A stretch of 64,000 nucleotides of DNA from Variovorax sp. GTDB lineage: Bacteria > Pseudomonadota > Gammaproteobacteria > Burkholderiales > Burkholderiaceae_C. The position numbers were made by a program, and so were the translations under genes. Positions 8,660 to 17,399 of this stretch are shown piece by piece; positions within the stretch are counted from its first letter, which is position 1, and the number at the start of each line of letters is the position of its first letter. The notes under the pieces were generated by a model that did no database searches, had not been told where the DNA came from, and was given only the letters and a program-made list of their open reading frames with translations. Where the stretch lies: NCBI GenBank assembly GCA_025352265.1, contig JANXTS010000075.1:1-64000 (forward strand), read 5' to 3'.

Positions 8660-10192
8660 TCATTTTGTTTTGACTTGTCCGAGCACAGGCCCAGTCGCAT
8701 CTTGACTCGGCCTCTGCATGACCTTGCTGCGGATAAGCTCGAGCAAGTGTTGTTCGAGTCCAGCCGGCCGCCCTGCCCATTGCCATGCAAGCATTGCACA
8801 CATTCCGTAGACAACCAGATAAACGATGCCGATCGGTACGGCAGCTACCAACAGCTGTGGCAGGTTTGAAGCGCCCAGCGCGACGGGCTTTGTCAGCCAC
8901 AGCAGGCTGCCAGCCAACAATACCGCCAACAGCGGCCGTAAGAGCGTCACCAATTGAGCGATCACCCCCGCACCGCTCAGACGCCGCACTATGAATAGCG
9001 CCGTAAAAGTACCGATGGCAGTCGCGATTGCACTGCCGGCGATAGCGCCCGGAATCCCGAATCGTAAAGCGCCCATCCATACCAGGGGTAGCCTGACCAG
9101 TAATTCAATGAGCGTCCGTGCAGCCAACCATCGCGTGCGGTCCAGCGTCATCGCGAGCGGCCCCAACAGAATGGCGGGTAGCCCCAGCACCGACGATGCG
9201 CTGCTCCAGCGAATCCACTCTGCGGCTGGTAACCAGCTCTCTCCTAATGTGACGCGAACAAGCACTTCTGGCCACACCAGCATCAGCCCCAGTACCGGCG
9301 CAATGACGAATGCGATCCCATGAGACAACTGCAGGTAGCGCGAACCTCGACTTTCGGCGGCCGACGCCAATGCCGCCATACTGGGACGAGCCAATGGCTG
9401 AACGAGCGCCTGAATCGGGAGCTCCGATATCTGCTTGCCCATAGCGTATTGCCCAAACGCCGAGGTCGTAATCAGTCTCGGAAGAAGGAGCCGATCGATC
9501 TGCCAGTTCAGAGCCGAGCCCAACTGGGCTAGGAAATTCCAGCCGATCAAGCTCGAAAAATCCTTCCAGCGCGTCAGCGTAAAACGTGGTCGCAGCGGTG
9601 CTATGAAATACGAGATAAACGTTGTAACCAGCGGTCCGCACACGGTCGCAGCAGCAATCGCCCAATAGCTCCGCGTATTGAAAGCGATGGCGACCGCGAT
9701 GACGAAAGCCGCGGCCTTGCCCACCAGCTCCAGCATCGCATCGGGGCGAAAGTTGAAGGCGCGCGCGTATTCCACCATTCGCGGGCTAACCAACCCGCGC
9801 AATGCCGGGGCCAGCGCGAGTACTGCCAGCAAAGCTGTCAGTCGAGGCTCTTCGTTGAACACTGCCAACGGCCAGGAAATAACAAGCAGCAGAGCAGCGA
9901 TAACCAGCCCGCGAAGCAGGCTAAGTGTGAAAGCGGTGTGCAACATGTCTGCAACCAGAACAGGCGCACGAATCAACGCGGCTGCCATCGGCAGCTCGAA
10001 CAAGGCTTCTATGACAACGACCGCAGCCATCGCCACTGCAACTAAACCGAATTCATCCGGCCCCAAAAACCGAGCGAGGCACAGCAGCATCGCTAGATCG
10101 ATCAACTTCGTGGCCAGACGCGTACCCACCGTCCAGACGCCCGCCCCCACTGCACGGCTCGCCATGCTCGGTTGCTCAGTCAATGCGGGCAC
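8660..10192 (-). CDS. Wzx-like polysaccharide flippase (MOP superfamily)
   Basis: Polytopic inner-membrane protein of 510 residues that should flip the undecaprenyl-linked repeat unit to the periplasm. It opens with AVGAGVWTVGTRLATKLIDL and LARFLGPDEFGLVAVAM, the signature first two helices of the oligosaccharide flippase family, and contains about 12-14 hydrophobic segments. The start at 10192 overlaps the upstream polymerase stop by 17 bases; ATG 10165 (MASRAVGAGVW) is an alternative that would leave 10 bases between the genes. It sits between the Wzy-like polymerase and a glycosyltransferase in one operon, as expected for Wzx/Wzy-dependent EPS. Confidence 0.85.
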   Translation of the reverse strand: MPALTEQPSMASRAVGAGVWTVGTRLATKLIDLAMLLCLARFLGPDEFGLVAVAMAAVVVIEALFELPMAAALIRAPVLVADMLHTAFTLSLLRGLVIAALLLVISWPLAVFNEEPRLTALLAVLALAPALRGLVSPRMVEYARAFNFRPDAMLELVGKAAAFVIAVAIAFNTRSYWAIAAATVCGPLVTTFISYFIAPLRPRFTLTRWKDFSSLIGWNFLAQLGSALNWQIDRLLLPRLITTSAFGQYAMGKQISELPIQALVQPLARPSMAALASAAESRGSRYLQLSHGIAFVIAPVLGLMLVWPEVLVRVTLGESWLPAAEWIRWSSASSVLGLPAILLGPLAMTLDRTRWLAARTLIELLVRLPLVWMGALRFGIPGAIAGSAIATAIGTFTALFIVRRLSGAGVIAQLVTLLRPLLAVLLAGSLLWLTKPVALGASNLPQLLVAAVPIGIVYLVVYGMCAMLAWQWAGRPAGLEQHLLELIRSKVMQRPSQDATGPVLGQVKTK

Positions 10193-11660
10193 TCCGTCCG
10201 CTGCGCATTTGCGAAGCCCTGAAGCGCGGGGTGCTCAACAGCCGATGAACCTCAGTGGGCCAGACGGCGCGTTCAAGGCCCTTGTGGGCAATTGCTACCG
10301 CAAACCCGTACAGGAACGCATTGGACAAACCGAAGTCCGGCGTAGTGCCAATAGTCAGGCTGACAAAAAACATGGGTATGTATGACCAGCGGGCGGCCGA
10401 TAAAAGAGCACTCCCCTCAGCGTCACTACGCCCTGCTCGCCGTACAAAAAAACACTGAAAAACAAAAAAGAAATAGAGCGCTGCGCCGGCCAATCCCACA
10501 TTGCTGACAAGCGCCACTGCAAAATTCGACGCGCGACTGCCGCCCAGACCGACTCCCAAACCGTGAGTTGCCAACAGCGCGTTCCAAGACATTTGGGTCC
10601 ACATTCCTCGCTCTTCGAACGAACTGGTATTCGCCTTTTGCAGCACCGTCACGTTGACCATGTCTAGCAGTGGAGTCAGCACGTTGGGAACAACGATAAC
10701 GACCAGAAGAGTGGCCCACACGGCCACGGCACCCAACCAAAACTCGCCCATGAGACCATGGCGAAGGTAGTGATTGCGGTCTGACGCGAAGAATCTCCAA
10801 CACCACTCCGCAGCCGCTGCCGCGCCGAACAGGCCCAGACCAAGATACGCTGCCGATGAGGTCGACATCCACACGAGCAGGAGCAGCAAGCCCATCAAAG
10901 CTGGAACCACACGATCACGAAGATGCCCGGACCGCATCGCCCGTCGAAAAAAGTAGAGCGACGTCAGAAAATTCAAAGAGAGACTGCCGAAAGACGATGC
11001 CTCAGGCATCAAGCCGACGACGCGCTTGACATCCTGAACTTCTGCCTCGGTGATAAGCGCGTAGCTGGCCGTGCGAAAGACTTCCATGAACGACTGAAGA
11101 GGCAAGTATTGCGACGCAAAATCAAGAAATCCCGTAAAGACCGTGAAGGCCGCACCCAGGCACAAACCACGCAGGGCGTGCCGACGCATGCCCTCGCCGC
11201 GCAAAACACTTGCGAAGGCAAAAACGGCCAGTACCGAGATGCTGACATAGACCAACTGCGATAGGTTTTGAACAGTGGGCGCGAGCATTACCGTATTCGA
11301 GGCCAATGCGCCCGCGCGCACTGGCACCACTTCGACCTGACCGGCAAAAAAGCGCGGCATGAACAGGGTGACGATAGCGGCCACGAGCCAAAAAAGAAAC
11401 AGCAGCAGCAAGCCGGATGGCCTCAAGGCAGCGTCTAGCGTTTTCGTCAAACCGCGTGCGTTGCCAAGTTCACGCGCTATCAGCATCATGGCGACAATAG
11501 GTGTTGGCGTCAGGGTCAGTCCGGCGGTCAACTCGGTGGGGATTGCAGCAAAAGAACCGAACGGCATGGATGCGAAGAACAGGTAAATCAACACCTGCTT
11601 CTTCTGGAACAAGGCCCACAGCGCAACGCTCCAGAATATGCCGACCGGGATTAGCTCCAT
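10176..11660 (-). CDS. Wzy-like O-antigen/EPS polymerase (membrane)
   Basis: Integral membrane protein of 494 residues with about 11-12 hydrophobic helices and a larger periplasmic loop in the C-terminal half (GLGVGLGGSRASNFAVALVS region). This is the layout of Wzy/WaaL O-antigen polymerase or ligase proteins. Sequence conservation in this family is low, so the call rests on topology and position: it is flanked by the Wzx-like flippase downstream (17-base overlap) and a GT4 upstream (12-base gap). The expected role is block-wise polymerisation of flipped repeat units in the periplasm. Ligase activity cannot be excluded. Confidence 0.72.
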   Translation of the reverse strand: MELIPVGIFWSVALWALFQKKQVLIYLFFASMPFGSFAAIPTELTAGLTLTPTPIVAMMLIARELGNARGLTKTLDAALRPSGLLLLFLFWLVAAIVTLFMPRFFAGQVEVVPVRAGALASNTVMLAPTVQNLSQLVYVSISVLAVFAFASVLRGEGMRRHALRGLCLGAAFTVFTGFLDFASQYLPLQSFMEVFRTASYALITEAEVQDVKRVVGLMPEASSFGSLSLNFLTSLYFFRRAMRSGHLRDRVVPALMGLLLLLVWMSTSSAAYLGLGLFGAAAAAEWCWRFFASDRNHYLRHGLMGEFWLGAVAVWATLLVVIVVPNVLTPLLDMVNVTVLQKANTSSFEERGMWTQMSWNALLATHGLGVGLGGSRASNFAVALVSNVGLAGAALYFFFVFQCFFVRRAGRSDAEGSALLSAARWSYIPMFFVSLTIGTTPDFGLSNAFLYGFAVAIAHKGLERAVWPTEVHRLLSTPRFRASQMRSGRSARID

Positions 11661-11672
11661 GTGGCCGCCCTG

Positions 11673-12785
11673 TCAGGTTGCAAGCCCAGGGGGCGTGGCA
11701 ACCAACGAGCCGATAAGCTCGGCCATCCTTGCCCGGAATACGGCCGTATCAAAAGTGGCTGCATGCGAGTGAGCCACCTCGGAGCGAAATGAGCTTGCAA
11801 CAGTCTCGAAACGCCCTATCACATCGACCATGGCTTCTGTGGTTTGTTCGGCGAAGAACAAGCCCGTACTGCCTTCGACGACTGTCTCCAGTGCGCCGCC
11901 TTTTGCATAGGCTATAACGGGCCGTCCACTCGCCATCACTTCCAAAGGAACGATCCCGAAGTCTTCGACCCCAGGGAAAAGAAGCGCCTTGCAATGAGCG
12001 AAGTGATGCGTCATGGTGGCGTCGTCGACAGCGCCCAAAAACTCGACGGTAGGGCCAGCAAGCTGCCGGAGCGCTGGGCCTGCACCCGACCCGATAACGA
12101 CGAGCCGCCTACCCATGCGGGTGCACGCCTCCACGGCGATCTCAACCTTCTTGTAAGGCGTGATCTGACCTGCACACAGGTAATAGTCTCCCGGCGCATC
12201 GACAGGCGCAAAGCGTGCGAGGTTGACGGGCGGATTCACGACATGGGAAGTGCGTCGGTAGTACTTCTCGATTCTTCGCGCCACATAGGCGGAATTTGCA
12301 ATGAAATGGTCGACGCGATGCGACGTGCTTACGTCCCACTGGCGCAGCGACGGCGCAGTCAGCGACATCAAGGCACGAGTCAAAGATCCCGCCGCGGAAC
12401 GGTACTGCGGATACAAGTCCCAGATGTAGCGCATCGGCGAATGGCAGTAGCAAATATGAGTGGAATCCGGGCCGGGAATGATGCCCTTGGCCGGACCTGA
12501 CTCGCTGGAGATGATCAAGTCGTAGCCAGTGAGGTCGAAAGACTCTAGGGCATAAGGCATCAACGGCAGCATCTTCTGGTAATGCCGCACGCCGCCTAGT
12601 TTTTGCAAGAACGATGTCGTGATGCGATGGCGCTTGAGCTTCTCGGAGATGGCCGCCGGGTCGCACACCAGCGTGAAGATGTCTGCCTCGGGATACAGAT
12701 CGCACAGCACTTCTACAACTTTTTCACCACCGCGCATGCCAACCAGCCAGTAGTGAACGATGGCAACCTTCACGCTAGTAGGCAT
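11673..12785 (-). CDS. GT4 family glycosyltransferase (WbaZ-like)
   Basis: GT-B glycosyltransferase of 370 residues. The N-terminus VAIVHYWLVGMRGGEKVVEV has the GGEKV turn typical of WbaZ/GumH-like mannosyltransferases. Further motifs are CYCHSPMRYIWDLY and FIANSAYVARRIEKYYRR; the nucleotide-sugar domain has YLCAGQITPYKKVEIAVEA and the E(x)7E motif in FPGVEDFGIVPLEVMASGRP near residue 285. Its start overlaps the wcaJ-like stop by 11 bases, so it probably acts early in repeat-unit assembly, just after the initiating transferase. Confidence 0.82.
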   Translation of the reverse strand: MPTSVKVAIVHYWLVGMRGGEKVVEVLCDLYPEADIFTLVCDPAAISEKLKRHRITTSFLQKLGGVRHYQKMLPLMPYALESFDLTGYDLIISSESGPAKGIIPGPDSTHICYCHSPMRYIWDLYPQYRSAAGSLTRALMSLTAPSLRQWDVSTSHRVDHFIANSAYVARRIEKYYRRTSHVVNPPVNLARFAPVDAPGDYYLCAGQITPYKKVEIAVEACTRMGRRLVVIGSGAGPALRQLAGPTVEFLGAVDDATMTHHFAHCKALLFPGVEDFGIVPLEVMASGRPVIAYAKGGALETVVEGSTGLFFAEQTTEAMVDVIGRFETVASSFRSEVAHSHAATFDTAVFRARMAELIGSLVATPPGLAT

Positions 12786-14196
12786 TCTTGTTAATGAAGC
12801 CTTTGAACAGCGTCAAGGCGATGATCTTCAAGTCGAAGGCCAGCGACCAGTTCTCGATGTAGTCAATGTCGCACTCGATGCGCTTAGTCAAATCCGTGGA
12901 ACCGCGCCAGCCGTTGACCTGTGCCCAGCCGGTGATCCCGGCTTTGACCATGTGCTTCTTCATGTAAGAAGGGATTTCGTTCTTAAACTGCTCGACGAAC
13001 ACAGGTCGCTCGGGACGCGGTCCGACGATGGACATATCGCCTAACAACACGTTGAGGAACTGAGGCAACTCATCGAGACTTGTCTTGCGCAGGAAAGCGC
13101 CGACTCGCGTTGAGCGCGATTCGCCGGCTCTGGCCCATACCGCTCCGGTCTTTTGCTCTGCATCGGTCGGCATCGATCGAAACTTAATCATGTCAAACGT
13201 CTTGTTGTTCCAACTTACCCGCTGCTGCCGATAGAACACAGGCCCCGGAGAACTCAGCTTGACCGCAATGGCAATCGCAATCATCAACGGAGAGATCATC
13301 ACGAGAATCAACATCGATAACACGAAGTCCTCCACGGCCTTGATCAAACGTGCTCTTCCCAGCAACGGAGTTTGTTGCAGTGTAATGACGGGCAGTCCCG
13401 CTATCTCTTCAACCGAATGATTTAAGAGGTGCAACCCGAACAAGTCGGGTACCAATTTAATGTCCGCAGTGGAGTGCTTGAGTTGGTCAAGTGCAAAGGA
13501 GATCTTTGCTTGATCGCGCATGGGCAACGCCAACCAGACCAGGTCGACGTTCCGAGACTCGACATAAGCCCCCAGGGTATCGAGCCGACCGAGCATCGGT
13601 GCCCCGGTGAGTTCGCCACGGTCTGCATGCGTGGCGAACCAACCGCGCACTTCAATGCCACACGAGTCGTCGCGCCTGATGGCGTCGACCAGGCCCTGCG
13701 CTTCCGGATTCGCACCCACGACAACCGACACACGCGTATCAATTCTTTGCATGCTCACCCAGCGAACGGCGGCTCCAACTGCCATTCGTAGGAGCAAAGC
13801 GCCCGTGATGCTGATACCGAACCAGCCAGCCCACCAGAGACGGGACGTGTTGTGGCCGTCTCTCATGGCAAGCGCATAAACCGCCATCAGGCAGAACATA
13901 AGCGGCCACAAGGTCGCGAGTTTCAACAGTTCCGTTGAAATGGAGCGGCCGCGCCAGCGGCGGTACAGCGAACTGCCGTTCAGCACGATGACGGCGAACA
14001 GCACGCCACGGCTGATCGTGTGCACGTAATCGGCACCTATCTCCGCGCTACCAAAACGCGCCATGAAAGCGAGCAAGCCACTGGTCACAAAAATAAGAAG
14101 ATCGCCACCCCGCAGGGCGAGGCCCAACAACGGGTTAATCCTTCCAAGCGCGATAAAAGGACTTTCATGAAATCCAGAAGCAGAGGTAGACGGCAT
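12775..14196 (-). CDS. wcaJ: Undecaprenyl-phosphate sugar-1-phosphate transferase (WcaJ/GumD type)
   Basis: Initiating enzyme of EPS assembly: it transfers a sugar-1-phosphate, typically glucose, from UDP-sugar to undecaprenyl phosphate at the inner membrane. At 473 residues it has the full polyisoprenyl-phosphate hexose-1-phosphate transferase layout: four N-terminal membrane helices (about residues 25-135), a cytoplasmic CoA-binding-like Rossmann domain (VVVGANPEAQGLVDA), a membrane-dipping helix (FVLSMLILVMISPLMIAIAI), and the catalytic domain with VKLSSPGPVFYRQQR, KFRSM, KTSLDELPQFLNVLLGDMS and IVGPRPERPVF. Start ATG 14196 is preceded by GGAAAG. It heads the minus-strand EPS unit. The sugar choice (glucose versus galactose) is inferred, not seen. 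Confidence 0.9.
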   Translation of the reverse strand: MPSTSASGFHESPFIALGRINPLLGLALRGGDLLIFVTSGLLAFMARFGSAEIGADYVHTISRGVLFAVIVLNGSSLYRRWRGRSISTELLKLATLWPLMFCLMAVYALAMRDGHNTSRLWWAGWFGISITGALLLRMAVGAAVRWVSMQRIDTRVSVVVGANPEAQGLVDAIRRDDSCGIEVRGWFATHADRGELTGAPMLGRLDTLGAYVESRNVDLVWLALPMRDQAKISFALDQLKHSTADIKLVPDLFGLHLLNHSVEEIAGLPVITLQQTPLLGRARLIKAVEDFVLSMLILVMISPLMIAIAIAVKLSSPGPVFYRQQRVSWNNKTFDMIKFRSMPTDAEQKTGAVWARAGESRSTRVGAFLRKTSLDELPQFLNVLLGDMSIVGPRPERPVFVEQFKNEIPSYMKKHMVKAGITGWAQVNGWRGSTDLTKRIECDIDYIENWSLAFDLKIIALTLFKGFINKNAY

Positions 14197-14419
14197 CCAA
14201 ACTTTCCGTGAGGTCTATGCAAAGTGGCGGGGGGCTAGAGCCGGTTAACAGTTTATGACGTTCGTTAGAACTAAAGTGCAAATTTTGTGTCAGCGGAGCT
14301 AGTTGTTAGGGTAAACAACATTGCGCTGTGAATTTGTTTGATTTTGTGCTCACTTAACGGTGAAACACTGCAAATTTAATCACCTTGCTGTGTCACATTT
14401 GCGGCACCTGTTTCCACCG
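14197..14419. promoter_or_regulatory. Divergent AT-rich promoter region between wcaJ and the next plus-strand gene
   Basis: This 223-base gap separates two divergent starts and is much richer in A+T than the flanking genes, so it should hold the promoter of the minus-strand EPS unit. It contains a short inverted repeat GTTGTT / AACAAC around 14301-14318 and several TTTG/CAAAT runs. No recognised operator could be named. Confidence 0.4.
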
Positions 14420-15454
14420 ATGAAAACTGCTGTTTGCACCCTCTTTGAAGGTCACTACCACTACGGCGTTGCCGGGCTGGTGAATTCGCTTTCGGCTGCG
14501 GGCTACCAAGGGACGGTCTGGGTCGGGCATCGGGGGCCACTGCCATCGTGGATCGTCGATGGGGACGGGTTCGACAGCGCCACGAAATGCCTGCGAGTCA
14601 CGCCAACGATCCAAATACAAACCGTCGAGCTGAATCCGCCGGTGAGTCTGACCTTCTACAAGCCGACTTTCATGCTCGACGTCCTGGAACGGCTCGCGCC
14701 CGATGTGGGTGCGGTGAGCTACATGGACCCGGACATGGTCGTGAAATGCGACTGGACCGAAATCGAGCAATGGATCACGCCGGACGGGGTTGCTTTGGTC
14801 GAGGACGTGAACTGGTCGATGCCCTCGCAGCACCCGAAACGAGCACGGTGGCAGGCCTTCTTCGCTGGCCACGGAGTGAAGCCGGTGCGGCCGCTGGAGC
14901 GGTATTACAACGCGGGCTTCGTTGGGGTTGCACGAGCGCAGATCGACGTGCTGCGCGCATGGCAGCTGATTTGCGGGATCGTGGCTGTTCATAGCGGCGG
15001 ATCGCCGCAGCAGCGCCGGGTCGGCGAGCGCGATCACCTCTTCCATTCAGCGGATGAGGATGCGCTGAACTTCACCTTGTCGCTCTCCACGACCCGCCTC
15101 GAAACCTTTGGGCCGGAAGCGATGGACCTGGTACCGGGCGGCAAGCATCTGTCGCACGCAGTCGGGTCGTTCAAGCCATGGCAAGGGCATCACGTGAGGC
15201 GTGCGCTTCAAGGCAGACCGCCCAATGTGGCTGGTGAATGGTTCTATCACTTTGCCGCAGGGCCGCTGTTGCCGTTCTCTCGTGTGAAGCTTGCAAAGCG
15301 CAGGGTGGCAATGAGAGTTGCGTTGGCGTTGGGCGCGCTGTATACGCTTGCAACGGCGGTTAAGAACGTGCTTTTCGCTCGTTCGCAGCGCCCTGCCGCC
15401 AACTGCAGGCGGCTCGGCAGAGGATTACCGGGTTTTGAAATGACTTCTTATTGA
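14420..15454 (+). CDS. Putative glycosyltransferase (GT8-like, DxD)
   Basis: A 344-residue protein from ATG 14420, beginning MKTAVCTLFEGHYHYGVAGL. An in-frame GTG at 14360 would add 20 residues with no family character. The strand/turn AVCTLFEGHYHYG..LVNSL, the segment SYMDPDMVVKCDW with a DxD-type metal site near residue 98, and LERYYNAGFVGVAR resemble GT8-like transferases and the EPS-associated hypothetical proteins related to them. The C-terminus is basic with a weak hydrophobic stretch (VALALGALYTLATAV). It diverges from wcaJ and probably belongs to the EPS locus. Function beyond sugar transfer is not assignable. Confidence 0.6.
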   Translation: MKTAVCTLFEGHYHYGVAGLVNSLSAAGYQGTVWVGHRGPLPSWIVDGDGFDSATKCLRVTPTIQIQTVELNPPVSLTFYKPTFMLDVLERLAPDVGAVSYMDPDMVVKCDWTEIEQWITPDGVALVEDVNWSMPSQHPKRARWQAFFAGHGVKPVRPLERYYNAGFVGVARAQIDVLRAWQLICGIVAVHSGGSPQQRRVGERDHLFHSADEDALNFTLSLSTTRLETFGPEAMDLVPGGKHLSHAVGSFKPWQGHHVRRALQGRPPNVAGEWFYHFAAGPLLPFSRVKLAKRRVAMRVALALGALYTLATAVKNVLFARSQRPAANCRRLGRGLPGFEMTSY

Positions 15455-15524
15455 CCTCCCGTTTGGTCTGAAGCCAGAGGCGCAAGATCCAAGCCGAGTC
15501 GCCCGTTTAGAATTCCGCTCGAAC

Positions 15525-15598
15525 GCGGGCGTAGCTCAATGGCAGAGCTGTTGCTTCCCAAGCAACTGACGAGAGTTCGATTCTCTTCGCCCGCTCCA
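15525..15598 (+). tRNA. tRNA-Gly (anticodon CCC)
   Basis: The acceptor stem GCGGGCG pairs with CGCCCGC. The D arm contains GTAGCTCAATGGCAGAGC. The anticodon stem GTTGC/GCAAC encloses the loop TTCCCAA, giving anticodon CCC. The T arm GAGAG-TTCGATT-CTCTT follows, and a genomic CCA ends the gene at 15596-15598. All four arms can be drawn from the sequence. Confidence 0.93.
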
Positions 15599-15647
15599 TC
15601 ACAGGCTCCATCACAAGCGCCTTACGCGCATCCCCAAGCAGCAGGTC

Positions 15648-17399
15648 TCAGTGCCTCAACACGCGCAGCCCTAGCAAAAGGACGACGATAACAACCAGCA
15701 GCCCGGTGGTGTATTGCCAGAAGCGCACCGGGTGTCGCTCGATGAGCGGCAAGGTTCGCTGATGCAGAAATTCCGGCGCGGGCGCGCGCAGGTCGTGCGC
15801 CAACTCGGAGACTGCTTGCTGCCGCTTGATCGGATTTGGATTCAAGGCCTTTTGCAGCACTGCATCGACCCATGCAGGCAGCTCCGGGCGGACGTGCCTG
15901 AGCGGCATGTAGCGCAGCCGATTCACATCCGCGGGTGAACGAACCCGCGAGACCTGCAGACCGTAGGGCAGTTGGCCCGTAAGCATCTGGTAGGCGATAA
16001 CGGCCAGCGAGAACAGATCGGAGCGAACGCTGCCGCCATGGCCGACGAAGTATTCGGGCGCCGTGTACTGCAAGGTTCCGACGATGGCGATCGCATCGCG
16101 CGTGCCGGCGCTTTCGGCCAGGCCTGCCACATGGGCCGATGCGAGGTCGATGATCTTGACCGTGCCGGTCCGGTCGATCATCACGTTCTCGGGGCGAAGG
16201 TCTTGGTGCAGCATTTCCCGGCCATGCAGCGCCTGCAGCCCCAAGGCCAGTTGCTCTATGAGGGGGCGCACGCTGTCCAGGCCCGGCCTCGGATGGTCGA
16301 TCATCCACTGCGCCAGCGTCTGCCCTTCGACGTATTCCATCGCGACGTACAGATGCTCGCGTGGCCGGTCGATCGCGCTCGCCTTCAGCACATGCGGGCT
16401 GTCGACACGCCGCGCCACCCATTCTTCGAGCACGAAGCGATCGAGATAGTCGGCGTCTTCGCGCATGTCGACGGACGGCAGCTTGAGCACCACCTGCTGC
16501 CCGCTGACGTCGTCCACGGCCAAGTGCACATGGCTGCGCGCACTCACCTGCAGCTCGCGCACGAGGGTGAAGCCTTCGAAGCGCGCCCGGGGTGAAAGCG
16601 GCGGCGATATCGTCAAGGCCTGCCGCTGAAGTTGCAGCTGTGCTGCGTCAGCCGCAGGGAGTTCGTCAATGCGCAACAGCTGCACGGTTGCATCGTCGTC
16701 GCTGCCCTTGTCTCGTGCCGCAGTCGCCAGCAGCCGCGCCGCTTCGTCGAAGTCGTCGCCACACCGGGCGAGCGCGTCGTGCACCGCCGCTGCATCCAGA
16801 TGTGAATAGGCGCCGTCGGTCGCCAGCAAATAGATATCACCGACTTCTGCGGCCCAGTCGCTGTAGTCGATGTCCACGTTCGAGTCGGCACCCAGCGCGC
16901 GACCGAGGTACGACTCGACGGACGACAGATGAACGCGATGGTCTTCGGTCAATTGCTCCAACGCGTGCGGATGCAGGCGATAGATGCGCGCGTCGCCGAC
17001 GTGCAGCATGTGCACGTCGCGGCCCTTGAAGATCAGCGCGCTGAAGGTGCAGACATAGCCGCTGTCTTTGTCGAAGCGGGCGTCGCTGCGCATCGTCTGG
17101 GCGTGCAGCCAGGAGTTGGTTGCGGCCAGCACCCGTTGGGCCGATCGGCGCACCGACCATGCATCGGAAGTCGCGTAGTAGTCATCGAGAAAACCGCGCA
17201 CCGCCGCGGCACTGGCGACCTGGCTGACGCGGCTGGAGCCGATGCCGTCGGCAAGCGCCACCACGATGCCTTTCGACGTTCGCGCCGATCCCTCTGGCAG
17301 CATCGCGCCGTAGAAGTCCTGGTTGACCCGGTTTGCGCCGGCCAGCGAGTGCTGGCCGAGTGTCACGCGCAGTGCTTTGCGCAAGGACAGCTCAGGCAA
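15648..17399 (-). CDS. PP2C phosphatase / Ser-Thr protein kinase fusion, membrane-anchored
   Basis: A 583-residue bifunctional signalling protein. About residues 10-245 are a PP2C phosphatase domain (LAGANRVNQDF, ALADGIGSS, MLHVGDARIY, LLATDGAY, GSDDDATVQLL). About 275-540 are a protein kinase with VVLKLPS as the lysine strand, HQDLRPEN as catalytic loop (HQD in place of HRD, Asp kept) and IIDLAS at the DFG position. The glycine loop is not recognisable. A single helix near 558-580 anchors it. The TTG start at 17399 overlaps the nirC stop by 8 bases; GTG 17366 is an alternative. Similar fusions sit in nitrate/nitrite assimilation clusters of other Proteobacteria; targets are unknown. Confidence 0.85.
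   Translation of the reverse strand: MPELSLRKALRVTLGQHSLAGANRVNQDFYGAMLPEGSARTSKGIVVALADGIGSSRVSQVASAAAVRGFLDDYYATSDAWSVRRSAQRVLAATNSWLHAQTMRSDARFDKDSGYVCTFSALIFKGRDVHMLHVGDARIYRLHPHALEQLTEDHRVHLSSVESYLGRALGADSNVDIDYSDWAAEVGDIYLLATDGAYSHLDAAAVHDALARCGDDFDEAARLLATAARDKGSDDDATVQLLRIDELPAADAAQLQLQRQALTISPPLSPRARFEGFTLVRELQVSARSHVHLAVDDVSGQQVVLKLPSVDMREDADYLDRFVLEEWVARRVDSPHVLKASAIDRPREHLYVAMEYVEGQTLAQWMIDHPRPGLDSVRPLIEQLALGLQALHGREMLHQDLRPENVMIDRTGTVKIIDLASAHVAGLAESAGTRDAIAIVGTLQYTAPEYFVGHGGSVRSDLFSLAVIAYQMLTGQLPYGLQVSRVRSPADVNRLRYMPLRHVRPELPAWVDAVLQKALNPNPIKRQQAVSELAHDLRAPAPEFLHQRTLPLIERHPVRFWQYTTGLLVVIVVLLLGLRVLRH

Noticed and set aside
15600-16422. Long minus-strand frame at 15622-16422
   Set aside because: Shifted-frame shadow of the kinase/phosphatase gene; no domain features.
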